Part shown: one piece after another, positions 35,707 to 45,330 of the stretch
Numbering within the stretch: the stretch's first letter is position 1
Layout: each line of letters opens with the position of its first letter
Source: Hirschia baltica ATCC 49814
GTDB lineage: Bacteria; Pseudomonadota; Alphaproteobacteria; Caulobacterales; Hyphomonadaceae
Direction: 5' to 3'
Assembly (NCBI RefSeq): GCF_000023785.1
Contig: NC_012982.1
Location: 3,348,001-3,412,000 of the forward strand
DNA: 64,000 bases
Program-made: the position numbers and the translations under genes
The notes under the pieces: model-generated
Told to the model about the DNA's origin: nothing
Databases searched by the model: none
Seen by the model: the letters and a program-made list of their open reading frames with translations, nothing else

Positions 35707-37407
35707 TCAATCTCTTGGCAAAGTAATCCAACAAATTAAAATTAACAGAATCATTCCAATTGCGAATACATCTCTATATTTACTATACATCGTCGGTGGC
35801 AAAGCGTTCGGAATGTGTGAGTCTAGTATTCGCGACTTCCAACCTTTAGGATCTTCTGGATATATTTCAAAATCTGGTGCGTGTGCTAAATCAGTCACAC
35901 GCCCATAACCGTCCACCATCCCTGAAATACCGCGAGATGCAACCCTCGCCATAGGCAACCCTTCTTCGATTGCACGATATTTGGCATGTTCAAAGTGCTG
36001 ATATGGTGCCCACAACGGTCCAAACCATGAATCTATCGAAATATTGACGATCCAGTCGGCTCGTTCGAACGCCATGTCGGATTCTACACCGCTAAATTCT
36101 GTTTCAACATTTCGCTTTGGAAGAAGCCCTGGAAACAAAGCTTCATAGCAAATCAGAGGCTGAAAATCAGGAACCCCTTCCACTGATAAAGGCGCTGGCG
36201 GTGGCCCTGCATGAAAACCTGCTTCTGCTATTTGTTGTAAGGCACCTATACCAATACGCGAGGCTAATTTACGAAATGGAACCATCTCTCCAAAGGGAAC
36301 CAGACGGTGCTTTTTGTAGATTGCTTCTGCCACGGGACTTTCCGCGGACAAAACAGCCATTGAATTATACCAACGTTCAGGACGCTGTGTTCTATCTACA
36401 AAACTCGTTCCGACAATCAAACGACGCGCGCCCAAAGTTTCAGTGACAGGGTCTAAAGCATCGGGATACTGCAATAATGCATACGGAACGGCCCCTTCCG
36501 GCCAGATCACAATTCTTGGATTGTCGCCCGTGTCTGGTTGAGTCAGTTGTAAGTAACGACGTAAAACCAGCTTTCTAATTTCTGGCTTGAATTTTTCGCT
36601 TTGCGGCACACCAACATCGACGAGTCGAACTTCCGGTCCAACGCTTTGGCTAGTTGCATCAGATAAACGATGTGAGCCCCAGCCCCAAGCCGATCCAAAA
36701 ATGACTGCAACTAAGATAATAGGCACGGAGCGTCCAACGCTTCCCATCTTAGTACCCACTTGTGTGCGGCCATCACAAAGGGCTGCAGGCGCACTAAAAA
36801 ACACAAGTGTGAGAAGACTTAACCCCCAAACACCGAAGACGGAAGCTGTCTGAGAAACAGACCCACCCGGTGCCCAAACCATGGCTGGAATATTCCAAGG
36901 AAAGCCGCCAAATAAATGCCCGCGCGTCCATTCAGCAATAAATAAAGTCAGGGCAAAAAGCATAACGCGCGCTGGACCGGGAACCCAGAAATTAATCGCC
37001 AAGCGCATAATAACAGCCCAGATAAATGCCAAGCCTAATGGCAAGAGCATCGACATCCAGACAAGTGCAGCATGGGCTTTTGCATCGACAAGAAACGCAA
37101 AAGCGACCCAATGAAATCCAACCCCAAATTGTCCAAAAGCAAACAATAAAGTCCGCGCAAACACGGCTGATCGAGGTTTTTTCTGACGAGTCGCCCCATC
37201 AATCATCCAAACCAAAGCGACCAATGATATCATCATCATTGGCCAGAAATTTAATGGCGCAAATGACAAATTTGATAGAGCACCGAAGACAAAACAAGCG
37301 ACTAATGCTGGTGTCCCACTTAAGCCATTCAGAAAATTATATGGCACTGCCAAAAAATTCCCGCTTGGCGCGAACTCTTCACCAACAGTCTTGAACTTCT
37401 CAAACAT
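35707..37407 (-). CDS. lnt: apolipoprotein N-acyltransferase Lnt
   Basis: Inner-membrane enzyme of 566 aa that adds the third acyl chain to lipoproteins. About six to eight N-terminal membrane helices are followed by a nitrilase-type domain with the triad Glu in WPEGAVPY, Lys in KKHRLVPFGE and Cys in ICYEALFPG, and a final membrane helix. GAGG lies 6 nt before ATG 37407; a TTG at 37419 is an upstream alternative. The window has several lipoproteins (lactonase, GH3, MBL, BON) that would be substrates. It follows corC closely. Confidence 0.93.
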   Translation of the reverse strand: MFEKFKTVGEEFAPSGNFLAVPYNFLNGLSGTPALVACFVFGALSNLSFAPLNFWPMMMISLVALVWMIDGATRQKKPRSAVFARTLLFAFGQFGVGFHWVAFAFLVDAKAHAALVWMSMLLPLGLAFIWAVIMRLAINFWVPGPARVMLFALTLFIAEWTRGHLFGGFPWNIPAMVWAPGGSVSQTASVFGVWGLSLLTLVFFSAPAALCDGRTQVGTKMGSVGRSVPIILVAVIFGSAWGWGSHRLSDATSQSVGPEVRLVDVGVPQSEKFKPEIRKLVLRRYLQLTQPDTGDNPRIVIWPEGAVPYALLQYPDALDPVTETLGARRLIVGTSFVDRTQRPERWYNSMAVLSAESPVAEAIYKKHRLVPFGEMVPFRKLASRIGIGALQQIAEAGFHAGPPPAPLSVEGVPDFQPLICYEALFPGLLPKRNVETEFSGVESDMAFERADWIVNISIDSWFGPLWAPYQHFEHAKYRAIEEGLPMARVASRGISGMVDGYGRVTDLAHAPDFEIYPEDPKGWKSRILDSHIPNALPPTMYSKYRDVFAIGMILLILICWITLPRD

Positions 37408-37426
37408 AGGCATCCTCAAATATGCC

Positions 37427-38347
37427 TTAGCTTACCGCCTTGGCCGACTCTTTTATGCCTGCTGTCGTAGCAGGTGAATGGGTTGCTCCGCAACGGACTC
37501 TCAGCTTTTTGATACGTCGTGAATCTGCTTCTATAACCTCAAAAGCGACATTTGAAGGATGCTGAACAATTTCCCCTCTATGGGGAACTCGGCCTGCAAG
37601 CGCAAACACCAATCCGCCCAGTGTGTCTATCTCATCTTCATAGTCTGCTAGGGCAAGAGAAAGTTCAGATTCTTCTTCAAAATCTTCAATTTCAGCCCGC
37701 GCATCCGCTTCCCACACACCCGGCGCTCTTTGTTCAAAATGCGCTTCTTCTTCATCATGCTCGTCTTCAATATCTCCGACAATCTGCTCTACCAGATCCT
37801 CCAAAGATACGAGACCATCTGTCCCACCATATTCATCAACCACAAGTGCAAGGTGAATTCGGCTAGTTTGCATTTTCACAAGAAGATCAGGCAAACGCAT
37901 GGATGCCGGAACAAAAAGTATTTCCCGCTTTATCTTAGCAAGCAGTTTTTCATTGCTCATGCTATCAACGCCGTCGCCGCTCGCAAGTTCAGCCACAAAG
38001 TCTTTGATGTGAACAAGACCGATCGGATCATCGAGAGCTTCGCGATAGACTGGCAGCCGCGAATGAGACTCCTCAGTGAAGATTTTCAACAACTCTTCAA
38101 CAGTCGTCTCAACCTCAACAGCTTTTATCTCAACTCTCGGGATCATGACATCTGAAACTGTAGCTGTTTCAAACTCGGCCACCCTCAATCGCATTTCTGA
38201 GGGGGACGGTGTCGTTGAACTGGATTCATTTATCGTTTCGACGTCTTGGGTCGCACGATTAGAACCAGAAAACAAATTTCCTAATTTCGAGAAAAGCCCG
38301 CCGTTCCTACGGCTGATTTCCTCGCTACTCGAATCATCATCGGGCAT
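37427..38347 (-). CDS. CorC/HlyC-type CBS-domain protein
   Basis: Cytoplasmic CBS-pair protein, 306 aa. TVSDVMIPRVEIKAVEVETT opens the first CBS motif near residue 60, and MRLPDLLVKMQTSRIHLALVVDEYGGTDGLVSLEDLVEQIVGDI is the second; the C-terminus is a CorC_HlyC transporter-associated domain. Unlike membrane CNNM-type relatives it has no DUF21 helices. Roles in magnesium/cobalt efflux are reported for CorC; lnt next to it is the conserved arrangement. The start is 2 bp after the ybeY stop. Confidence 0.9.
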   Translation of the reverse strand: MPDDDSSSEEISRRNGGLFSKLGNLFSGSNRATQDVETINESSSTTPSPSEMRLRVAEFETATVSDVMIPRVEIKAVEVETTVEELLKIFTEESHSRLPVYREALDDPIGLVHIKDFVAELASGDGVDSMSNEKLLAKIKREILFVPASMRLPDLLVKMQTSRIHLALVVDEYGGTDGLVSLEDLVEQIVGDIEDEHDEEEAHFEQRAPGVWEADARAEIEDFEEESELSLALADYEDEIDTLGGLVFALAGRVPHRGEIVQHPSNVAFEVIEADSRRIKKLRVRCGATHSPATTAGIKESAKAVS

Positions 38348-38349
38348 GT

Positions 38350-38835
38350 CTATGCCGCATCTCCATATGGGTCTGGTAGTCCAAGCGGCGCAAGAATTTG
38401 TGCCTCCAACCCTTCCATTGTGTTCGCTTCATCATCAGACATGTGATCATAACCTAAAAGATGCAAGAAGCCATGCACCAAAAGATGCATAACATGCAAT
38501 CTAAAGTCACGTCCAAGTTTATCTGAATCTGCCTTTGCAACGTCTAGGCCAAGCGCAAGATCACCTAGAAAAGTCTGCATACCGGGCATTGATGCACCTT
38601 CAGCCGGAAAGGATAGCACATCCGTTGGCTTATCCTTGCCACGCCATTGGGCATTCAAAGTTTGCATTTCGGCGTCATTTGTCAAAAGAACTTCGACCAA
38701 ACCGCTCTCACCTGTTTTCTGAGCGGCAGCCTCAAGTGCCGTCTCGATGATTGCTTCACAATCATCAAGCGCGACAGACCAGCCATCATCTTCGATTCTC
38801 AAATCAACTGATAAAATAACTGGATTATCAGGCAT
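38350..38835 (-). CDS. ybeY: endoribonuclease/rRNA maturation factor YbeY
   Basis: YbeY, 161 aa from the start used here, acts in 16S rRNA 3'-end maturation and ribosome quality control. The zinc-binding H3 motif is HLLVHGFLHLLGYDH near the end, preceded by TDVLSFPAEG. The start at ATG 38835 overlaps the phoH stop by 8 bp; the frame is open further into phoH, with another ATG at 38844. Cotranscribed with phoH upstream and corC downstream. Confidence 0.93.
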   Translation of the reverse strand: MPDNPVILSVDLRIEDDGWSVALDDCEAIIETALEAAAQKTGESGLVEVLLTNDAEMQTLNAQWRGKDKPTDVLSFPAEGASMPGMQTFLGDLALGLDVAKADSDKLGRDFRLHVMHLLVHGFLHLLGYDHMSDDEANTMEGLEAQILAPLGLPDPYGDAA

Positions 38836-39844
38836 TGCGTCCATTCTCGTCATCATCATAAGCTGTGACAATACGGGCAACAAGATCATGCCTAACAACA
38901 TCTTTGGCTGTCAGCGCAGTCTGCGCAACGCCCTCAACACCTTCCAGAATTCGCATTCCATGCGCCAAACCTGATGGTGAACGGTCCGGTAAATCAGTTT
39001 GTGATGGATCACCCGTCACAACCATGCGTGAACCACGCCCTAAACGCGTCAAAACCATTTTCATTTGTGGAATTGTTGCATTCTGCGCTTCATCAATAAT
39101 GACAAATGCATTTTTCAGCGTCCGTCCCCGCATAAAAGCAAGTGGTGCCACTTCAATTTCTTTGCGTGCTTTGCGGCGCTCTACTTCTTGTGCACCAAGC
39201 AATTCATTCAATGCGTCCCAAATTGGAAGCATATAAGGATCAACTTTTTCTTCCAAAGCACCCGGCAAGAAACCCAATTGCTCACCCGCCTCAACAGCCG
39301 GACGTGCGACAATTAAACGCTCTCTCTTACCCGTCTTCAATTCAGCTGCACCCACCGCAACCGCAAGAAATGTCTTTCCGGTTCCTGCAGGGCCCGTTCC
39401 AAAGACAAGTCCCGAAGCATCATCACGAAGTGTTTTCAAATATGTGCGTTGACCCGGTGTTTGCGGCGTGACTGGCTTGTTCAGCCCAGCAATAATTTCA
39501 CCGCCACCAGATGCCGTTGGTAAAGCATCATCTCGCACCAGACGGATGACGCCCTCCAATTCAAAGCCAGATGGATCTGCACCAGCCTCTACGCGATCAG
39601 CAAAAGCTGTCAGCGCCTGCTCGGCAAGTTTAGGGCCCTGCCCCTCACCATCAATGCGAATTTCTCCGCCTTGGCTTTCCACTTTCAAATCAAAATCGGC
39701 GAGATGTAATTCGAGCACCTGTAAATTATGATGTCCCGGACCGCATAAATCACGCAGACGTTTACTGTCTTCCAATTTAAATATGCGAGATGAACGATTT
39801 GCAGATTTCGCTCTATTTTTTGAAGCTGTTTTTTTAGTGCTCAA
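38828..39844 (-). CDS. PhoH-like ATPase
   Basis: PhoH family P-loop ATPase, 338 aa, linked to RNA metabolism and always near ybeY in Proteobacteria. Walker A GPAGTGKTFLAV is near residue 150 and Walker B FVIIDEAQN near 255; an N-terminal KH-like region precedes. The start is TTG at 39844 with AAGAGAA about 8 nt upstream, only 3 bp after the miaB stop. It is in the fur-miaB-phoH-ybeY-corC-lnt transcript. Confidence 0.92.
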   Translation of the reverse strand: MSTKKTASKNRAKSANRSSRIFKLEDSKRLRDLCGPGHHNLQVLELHLADFDLKVESQGGEIRIDGEGQGPKLAEQALTAFADRVEAGADPSGFELEGVIRLVRDDALPTASGGGEIIAGLNKPVTPQTPGQRTYLKTLRDDASGLVFGTGPAGTGKTFLAVAVGAAELKTGKRERLIVARPAVEAGEQLGFLPGALEEKVDPYMLPIWDALNELLGAQEVERRKARKEIEVAPLAFMRGRTLKNAFVIIDEAQNATIPQMKMVLTRLGRGSRMVVTGDPSQTDLPDRSPSGLAHGMRILEGVEGVAQTALTAKDVVRHDLVARIVTAYDDDENGRNA

Positions 39845-39847
39845 GCC

Positions 39848-41215
39848 CTAATTCTCTTCCTTTGTGGTTAGCACACCTGTGAGTGAGCTTAATGTTGCGC
39901 CAACAATCTCAACATCGACAATCTTACCTATCAAGTGCTGCGCATTTTCGACGTGAACTGATTGTAAATAAGGCGACTTGCCCAATGCTTGTCCCTCAAG
40001 TTTACCATTATGCGTAAACAAGACCGGCAGTGTTTTGCCAATCTGATTATTATTAAACTCTGTTGTTTGCTCACGAATAAGCGCCTGCAAACGTTGTAAG
40101 CGCTCGTCTTTTACCGCTTCATCAACCTGACCAAACATTTCAGCGCCTGGTGTACCCGGGCGGCGTGAATATTTAAATGAATATGCCGAAGCATATTTCA
40201 CTTCACGCACCAAATCCATTGTCGCTTCAAAATCCTCATCTGTTTCGCCAGGGAAACCGACGATAAAGTCAGATGCAAGCGCCACATCAGGACGTTGAGC
40301 ACGAATTTGCTTCATCGTTTCAATGTAGGATTCTGCCGTATGGCTGCGATTCATAGATTTTAGAATTTTATTCGATCCGGCCTGAACAGGCAGATGGAAA
40401 TACGGCATCAACACATCCAGCTCACCATAAGCTGTAATGAGATCCTCTTCCATATCTTTAGGGTGAGACGTCGTAAAACGTAGACGTTCCAATCCACCAA
40501 TTTTCGCAAGATGACGCAAAAGTTGGCCAAGGCCCCACTCACCCTCTCCGCCATCAGGTGCAGCACCGTGAAACGCATTCACATTCTGACCTAACAAGGT
40601 GATCTCTTTGACACCTTGCGCAGCCAATCCACGCACTTCTGCAACAATCGCATCAACATTACGCGAAAACTCTGCACCCCGCGTGTAAGGAACCACACAG
40701 AAAGTACAGAATTTATCGCAACCTTCTTGTATGGAAACCAACGCTGACATGCCATCAGCATCACGTTTTATCGGCAGAGCATCGAATTTTTCTTCAACGT
40801 CAAATTCTGTTTCAAGCACATCACCGGTCTGACGTGCGACTTTCGCAATCATCTCAGGAAGCTTGTGATAACTTTGCGGGCCTAGCACCAAATCAACTGC
40901 CGGCTGACGGCGCATAATCTCTGCGCCTTCCGCTTGTGCCACACACCCTGCCACAGCAATGGTCATCTTGCCGCCAGTGTCTGCTTTCATGCGCTTTAAT
41001 TGCCCAAGTTCGGAAAAGACCTTTTCAGTCGCCTTCTCACGAATATGGCAAGTGTTGAGCACAACAAGATCTGCACCTTCCGGCGCATCTGTCGGGGCGT
41101 ATCCAAGTGGCTTAAGAACATCCTTCATACGATCGGAATCGTAGACGTTCATTTGGCAGCCATATGTTTTGATAAATAGCTTTTTAGGGCTCGGTATTTG
41201 TGTCGTATCAGTCAT
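39848..41215 (-). CDS. miaB: tRNA-2-methylthio-N6-dimethylallyladenosine synthase MiaB
   Basis: Radical SAM methylthiotransferase, 455 aa, that adds the 2-methylthio group to i6A37 in tRNA. An N-terminal UPF0004 domain (KTYGCQMNVYDSDRM, with Cys residues for the auxiliary cluster) is followed by the radical SAM motif CDKFCTFC near residue 165 and a C-terminal TRAM domain. It uses SAM, which ties it to MetK. Gene order fur-miaB-phoH is conserved. Confidence 0.95.
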   Translation of the reverse strand: MTDTTQIPSPKKLFIKTYGCQMNVYDSDRMKDVLKPLGYAPTDAPEGADLVVLNTCHIREKATEKVFSELGQLKRMKADTGGKMTIAVAGCVAQAEGAEIMRRQPAVDLVLGPQSYHKLPEMIAKVARQTGDVLETEFDVEEKFDALPIKRDADGMSALVSIQEGCDKFCTFCVVPYTRGAEFSRNVDAIVAEVRGLAAQGVKEITLLGQNVNAFHGAAPDGGEGEWGLGQLLRHLAKIGGLERLRFTTSHPKDMEEDLITAYGELDVLMPYFHLPVQAGSNKILKSMNRSHTAESYIETMKQIRAQRPDVALASDFIVGFPGETDEDFEATMDLVREVKYASAYSFKYSRRPGTPGAEMFGQVDEAVKDERLQRLQALIREQTTEFNNNQIGKTLPVLFTHNGKLEGQALGKSPYLQSVHVENAQHLIGKIVDVEIVGATLSSLTGVLTTKEEN

Positions 41216-41327
41216 GGGGCTGGGTTATGCCCTAAAACCAACAAAGACGCTAGGAGATTCCAAGCCCGATTTGTATTCAATTTTTTCGTGTGACAATCAC
41301 AACGCAAAAGAAAATCAAATATCAGGA

Positions 41328-41738
41328 TTATTTGTCCTTACTGTCGATCGGAATTGCATACAATTCAAGGCGGTGATCTACGAGTTTAAAACCAAGTTTT
41401 TTGGCAATTTCTTCTTGAAGACGTTCAATATCTTCATCGACAAACTCAATGACCTCACCTGTTTTCACATTGATCAAATGATCGTGGTGGCCCGCACCCG
41501 CTTCTTCATACCGTGCACGACCATCCCTAAAATCAAGACGCTCGATAATGTCATATTCTTCAAATAAACGAACGGTACGATAAACTGTTGCAAGTGAGAT
41601 ATTATCATCGATCACTGCCGCACGACGGTGAAGTTCCTCAGCATCGGGATGATCGTTTGCGTCAGATAAAACTCTCGCAATAACGCGACGTTGCTCCGTC
41701 ATACGGAGGCCTTTTTCAATGCAACGCTTCTCTATCAT
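41328..41738 (-). CDS. fur: Fur family metalloregulator
   Basis: Fur-type repressor of 136 aa. The winged helix contains NISLATVYRTVRLFEEYDIIERLDF and the metal site HHDHLINVKTGEVIEF. No paired CXXC motif follows, as expected for alphaproteobacterial Fur/Mur rather than Zur. Whether it senses iron or manganese cannot be told from sequence. AGGG lies 6 nt before the ATG. Located upstream of miaB as in relatives. Confidence 0.9.
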   Translation of the reverse strand: MIEKRCIEKGLRMTEQRRVIARVLSDANDHPDAEELHRRAAVIDDNISLATVYRTVRLFEEYDIIERLDFRDGRARYEEAGAGHHDHLINVKTGEVIEFVDEDIERLQEEIAKKLGFKLVDHRLELYAIPIDSKDK

Positions 41739-41839
41739 GTCAAACCCTTATCCTACCTTAGAAACTGTATGCTCGTATCGCTATTAATTGTCCAGAGACC
41801 ACCCATTATTCGTTACAAGTATATTTAGAAACCCTACAA

Positions 41840-42301
41840 CTACTGCGATAATTTACCAAGTTTAGTACTATAAATGAATGCATCAACACGGCTATTATCT
41901 AATTTTCTGTAATAATTTTTCCGAATGCCTGTCTTTAAAAATCCAAGTTTTTCGTAAAAAGAAATAGCGCTTTCATTGGCTTTCGAAACTTCCAAAAACC
42001 AATTCTTGTCTTGATTATCAGCCCACATTTGATCAGCCGATATCAGCAATTTTTTGGCTAAACCCTGCCGTTGTTTTTCAGGATGGGTCGCGATCGTAAG
42101 AATTTCGATACTATCTACACTCTCCATTACCATCACAAACGCAGAAACTTGTCCTTGCTGTGTAATAAGCAAACCAGAATTTGCAGATTGCTTCAACAAT
42201 TCTTCCATATCACCACTCAACCATGGCTTATCAAAACAATCGGCATGGATTTGCGCAATGGCTGGACAATCTGAAAGCTCTATCTTTCTGACTTCTGTCA
42301 T
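41840..42301 (-). CDS. rimI: ribosomal-protein-S18-alanine N-acetyltransferase-like GNAT protein (RimI)
   Basis: GNAT acetyltransferase of 153 aa. The acetyl-CoA binding motif IATHPEKQRQGLAKKLL is near residue 75 and SFYEKLGFLKTGIRKNYYR near the end; both fit RimI. It starts 10 bp after tsaB, the usual partner. The substrate is probably the N-terminal Ala of S18, but other GNAT targets are possible. Confidence 0.86.
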   Translation of the reverse strand: MTEVRKIELSDCPAIAQIHADCFDKPWLSGDMEELLKQSANSGLLITQQGQVSAFVMVMESVDSIEILTIATHPEKQRQGLAKKLLISADQMWADNQDKNWFLEVSKANESAISFYEKLGFLKTGIRKNYYRKLDNSRVDAFIYSTKLGKLSQ

Positions 42302-42311
42302 TGAGATACTT

Positions 42312-42953
42312 TCACGTGTTTTCGTTGGAAACCGATAGTTTCATCGGCACAGCATCAGGCTCCCTCACATATTGGGGGTTTGCCCGTTCATTATTTGAGA
42401 TCGAAACCGCCCACTTCGCAGCTCTTGAAAGTTTGGGAAACGCTTCCTCATACACAACGTCTTTGAGAACTGCCAAACCATCCCCAAAAACATGATCAGC
42501 TTCACCAACCAAGCCTCGCATCTGAGTAATATCAGCTTCGACAGGCTCTCCTGCGCGCTCACCATCAACAAACATCTGCGCCCACCAGCTTAGGTCAGGT
42601 TCGCGTCGACGCGCAGGAAGCGCCACCAAGACTCGCCCCTGTGTCTCATCCGGCAAACTTGCTTCTAGACTGCTAATGCCAGCTACAGTCACATTTAGAG
42701 CCACCCCTAGCCCTCTAGCAAATGCGACCCCAACCCGCACACCCGTAAACGACCCCGGACCTGCAACGGCAGCGATACGCTGAATTTGATCAAAATTCAG
42801 CCCCGCTTCTAAAACAGCTTGTTTTGTAATCAATGGCAAACGCGTATCATGACCATTACGCATAGGTTCTCTAATATGAGAAAGACATCTATCGCCTTCC
42901 CATATACCAGCTTCACAAGCCTGCCCTACGGTATTAATCGCCAAAATTCGCAT
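42312..42953 (-). CDS. tsaB: tRNA threonylcarbamoyladenosine biosynthesis protein TsaB
   Basis: TsaB, 213 aa, an ASKHA-fold partner of TsaD that helps make t6A37 of tRNA. MRILAINTVGQACEAGIW at the start and AAVAGPGSFTGVRVGVAFARGLGVAL are diagnostic. The ATG lies 23 bp after the Nfu gene, and rimI follows, the conserved order. Confidence 0.93.
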   Translation of the reverse strand: MRILAINTVGQACEAGIWEGDRCLSHIREPMRNGHDTRLPLITKQAVLEAGLNFDQIQRIAAVAGPGSFTGVRVGVAFARGLGVALNVTVAGISSLEASLPDETQGRVLVALPARRREPDLSWWAQMFVDGERAGEPVEADITQMRGLVGEADHVFGDGLAVLKDVVYEEAFPKLSRAAKWAVSISNNERANPQYVREPDAVPMKLSVSNENT

Positions 42954-42976
42954 AGAATATCGCCTGATTAAGCCGC

Positions 42977-43549
42977 TTACATTGCAGCGGCTTCTACCGC
43001 TGTTACCTCTGGTACATAGTGGCGCAACATGTTCTCAATACCACTTTTCAACGTCATCGTTGATGATGGACATCCTGCACATGCACCCCGCATTTGCAGC
43101 GTCACCACACCCGTATCAACATCAAATTTTTCAAAAATAATGTCACCACCATCATTGGCAACGGCTGGACGCACACGTGTTTCAATCAATTCTTTGATTT
43201 CTGCGACTATTTCTGCATTTTCGCCTTCATATATGACTTCTTCAACCGGAGCCGGATCACTATAATCCGCCATGACGGGCATTCCAGATACGAAATGATC
43301 CATGATTGCAGCCAGCGCTTGAGGCTTCAAAATCGCCCAGTCTGTTTCTTGTGTTTTTGTGAGAGCCACGAAATCAGCACCAAGGAAAACCGTTTTTACG
43401 CCCTTGAGAGTAAACAAGAAAGCTGCAAGCGGAGATGAGCCAGCTTCCTTCTCATTTAGAAATTCATACGGCGTCTTAGGAGACACTTCACGACCCGGAA
43501 GAAACTTCAAGGTTTCTGGATTTGGTGTAGCTTCGGTCTGAATAAACAT
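42977..43549 (-). CDS. Nfu-type iron-sulfur cluster carrier (NifU C-terminal domain protein)
   Basis: Fe-S scaffold/carrier of 190 aa. An N-terminal Nfu_N domain (MFIQTEATPNPETLKFLPG) is followed by the NifU-like domain with the CXXC motif in RGACAGCPSS near residue 155. It likely passes clusters to enzymes such as MiaB. AGGTCTCC is just upstream of the ATG. Leads the tsaB-rimI group. Confidence 0.93.
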   Translation of the reverse strand: MFIQTEATPNPETLKFLPGREVSPKTPYEFLNEKEAGSSPLAAFLFTLKGVKTVFLGADFVALTKTQETDWAILKPQALAAIMDHFVSGMPVMADYSDPAPVEEVIYEGENAEIVAEIKELIETRVRPAVANDGGDIIFEKFDVDTGVVTLQMRGACAGCPSSTMTLKSGIENMLRHYVPEVTAVEAAAM

Positions 43550-43639
43550 GATAGGTCTCCTTTAAGAGTCCTGAAATGGCTCTTTTACAAACCAAAAACA
43601 AGTGTCTTTTCCGGTTTTTCCTACTGACACAGTGGGATA

Positions 43640-44191
43640 TTAGTGGCTAGCCCCGCCCATTTCGTCCAATTCATCATCGGTCAAATTACCGGGAATAATT
43701 GTAATGGCCACGGGCCGTTCAGTCAGTGCCTTACCTCGACCAATCCTTGAGACAAGCGGACCTGGCCCGGCTCGTCCAGATCCAGAACCGAGCACAATCA
43801 CTTTTATAGTCTTGTCTTTATTTGTTATTCTAGAAATTGCTTGCTCGGGCTTGCCAATTTCAACAATAATTTCAGCTTCAATATCAATGCGATCTTTAAT
43901 CAATCTTGCGATAGATTTTACCTCAGCCAAAGCATTATCCATAGCCTCAGTTCGCATATCTTCATCAAGGCCGCGCCAATGCCCCATGCCCGACACCTGA
44001 ACCGCGCGCATAATGACCAATCCTGCACCCACGCGTTTTGCACGCATAGCTGCAAATAAAATCGCTGAAAAACACTCTTGAGTATCGTCAGCAAGTGTCA
44101 GAAATTTACGTGTCAGAGCCATGCCTGTATCAGGCTCCATCAATGCTATCTCGTCAAGTCCAGATTGATTCTGAGCAGTTTCAATTTGCAA
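43640..44191 (-). CDS. universal stress protein family protein
   Basis: UspA-fold protein of 183 aa. Features: KFLTLADDTQECFSAILFAAMRAK at the start, VIVLGSGSGRAGPGPLVSRIG as the nucleotide-binding loop, and a Gly-rich Walker-like end. I place the start at TTG 44191: GGGGAGGA is 8 nt upstream. A GTG at 44224 would put that perfect site inside the gene. Usual neighbour of the Nfu gene in Alphaproteobacteria. Confidence 0.82.
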   Translation of the reverse strand: MQIETAQNQSGLDEIALMEPDTGMALTRKFLTLADDTQECFSAILFAAMRAKRVGAGLVIMRAVQVSGMGHWRGLDEDMRTEAMDNALAEVKSIARLIKDRIDIEAEIIVEIGKPEQAISRITNKDKTIKVIVLGSGSGRAGPGPLVSRIGRGKALTERPVAITIIPGNLTDDELDEMGGASH

Positions 44192-44279
44192 TGTACAAAT
44201 CCTCCCCGGATTTGGTTTTGTCACTTTATATTTTTCCGAAATGTAACACGATTTTCAATTTAGGCGAGATAGAAAGCAA

Positions 44280-45242
44280 TTAACTCTGAGACTCTACTGC
44301 TTCAGCAACTTCAAGAAGTGCCATTTCAACCCGATTTAAAAGTTGATATAGAGCGGCAGGATGAGACGCAAAAATCATTCCGTCAGCTTTTCCATTTGCA
44401 ACCAATAAGGGTTTAAAACTTGCGGCCTTTTCCAGCTGAGAAATTGCTTCCGCATGTTCATTTTTAATGGATAGCCCCACGGGAGCCTGCATAATACTCA
44501 AAAACCGGTGTGCCACATAAGCGCGCGCTTTGGCTGTATAAACCGCTTCAATTGCAGATTTTTCAAACAATTTTCTATCAGGGGAATTAATAACGCTTGC
44601 TAATTCACCTGTTGACTGTCTCATCCAAGATATCATCAAATCCACGCGCTCAGCATAGCGTTTGGACGTTAAAGTATCATCATATCGATGTAACCGAACC
44701 CCGCCATTAAAGCTGATTAAAGCTTCACTTGCTGCCCGAATTTCATTTTTGGAGATATCCCGAGACAACAATAAGGCTACAGTATTCAAATCAGCGGCTG
44801 CGCTTCCGCCCAATTCTTCATTGACCAGTTCAGCATAATCACCAATCGCATGCCCCATTGCCTTTTGGTAAGCAGGCATAGCGGTTAAACGCGCCAAAGG
44901 CGACCAAATGGGAGCATCATTTGCCCAACCATGCTGTTCAACTTCGCGCTCCAGTAATTGAGCCCCTACCCCCGCCCAAGGCGAAGACCAAGTCTGCTGA
45001 ATAGATTCTGGAAAGTTTAGATCATCGCTAATCTTATTGGCTTGCAACACCATAAATGGATAAGCAAGGATCAATACAAATCCAGTCGCTATCAATAAAT
45101 AGCGTTTTAAAATTTTTGGAATACGAGATTTTTTAAGAGCTTCGGCCGTTTTCTTTTTTAAAGGTATAGGTTTCTTTATCTCGACCGGCGTCGGCTCTTC
45201 AGCGATAACTTCACTCTTTCGACTGAATTGAAGAACACTCAT
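44280..45242 (-). CDS. DUF2333-like membrane-anchored protein
   Basis: Protein of 320 aa with a basic cytoplasmic N-terminus, one membrane helix (about residues 48-66) and a large exported helical domain. The C-terminal part (RAYVAHRFLSIMQAP, then SFKPLLVANGKADGMIFASHPAALYQLLNRVEMAL) resembles DUF2333 proteins in layout. The family's function is unknown. It sits alone between the stress-protein and copper-chaperone genes. Confidence 0.6.
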   Translation of the reverse strand: MSVLQFSRKSEVIAEEPTPVEIKKPIPLKKKTAEALKKSRIPKILKRYLLIATGFVLILAYPFMVLQANKISDDLNFPESIQQTWSSPWAGVGAQLLEREVEQHGWANDAPIWSPLARLTAMPAYQKAMGHAIGDYAELVNEELGGSAAADLNTVALLLSRDISKNEIRAASEALISFNGGVRLHRYDDTLTSKRYAERVDLMISWMRQSTGELASVINSPDRKLFEKSAIEAVYTAKARAYVAHRFLSIMQAPVGLSIKNEHAEAISQLEKAASFKPLLVANGKADGMIFASHPAALYQLLNRVEMALLEVAEAVESQS

Positions 45243-45330
45243 TAAAAAAACAACCTAAAAGACGAATACTGGCGCACTCAATAGGAACTGAGTGCACCAA
45301 TTTTACAACGTCTCTAAAAATTACGTTTCA

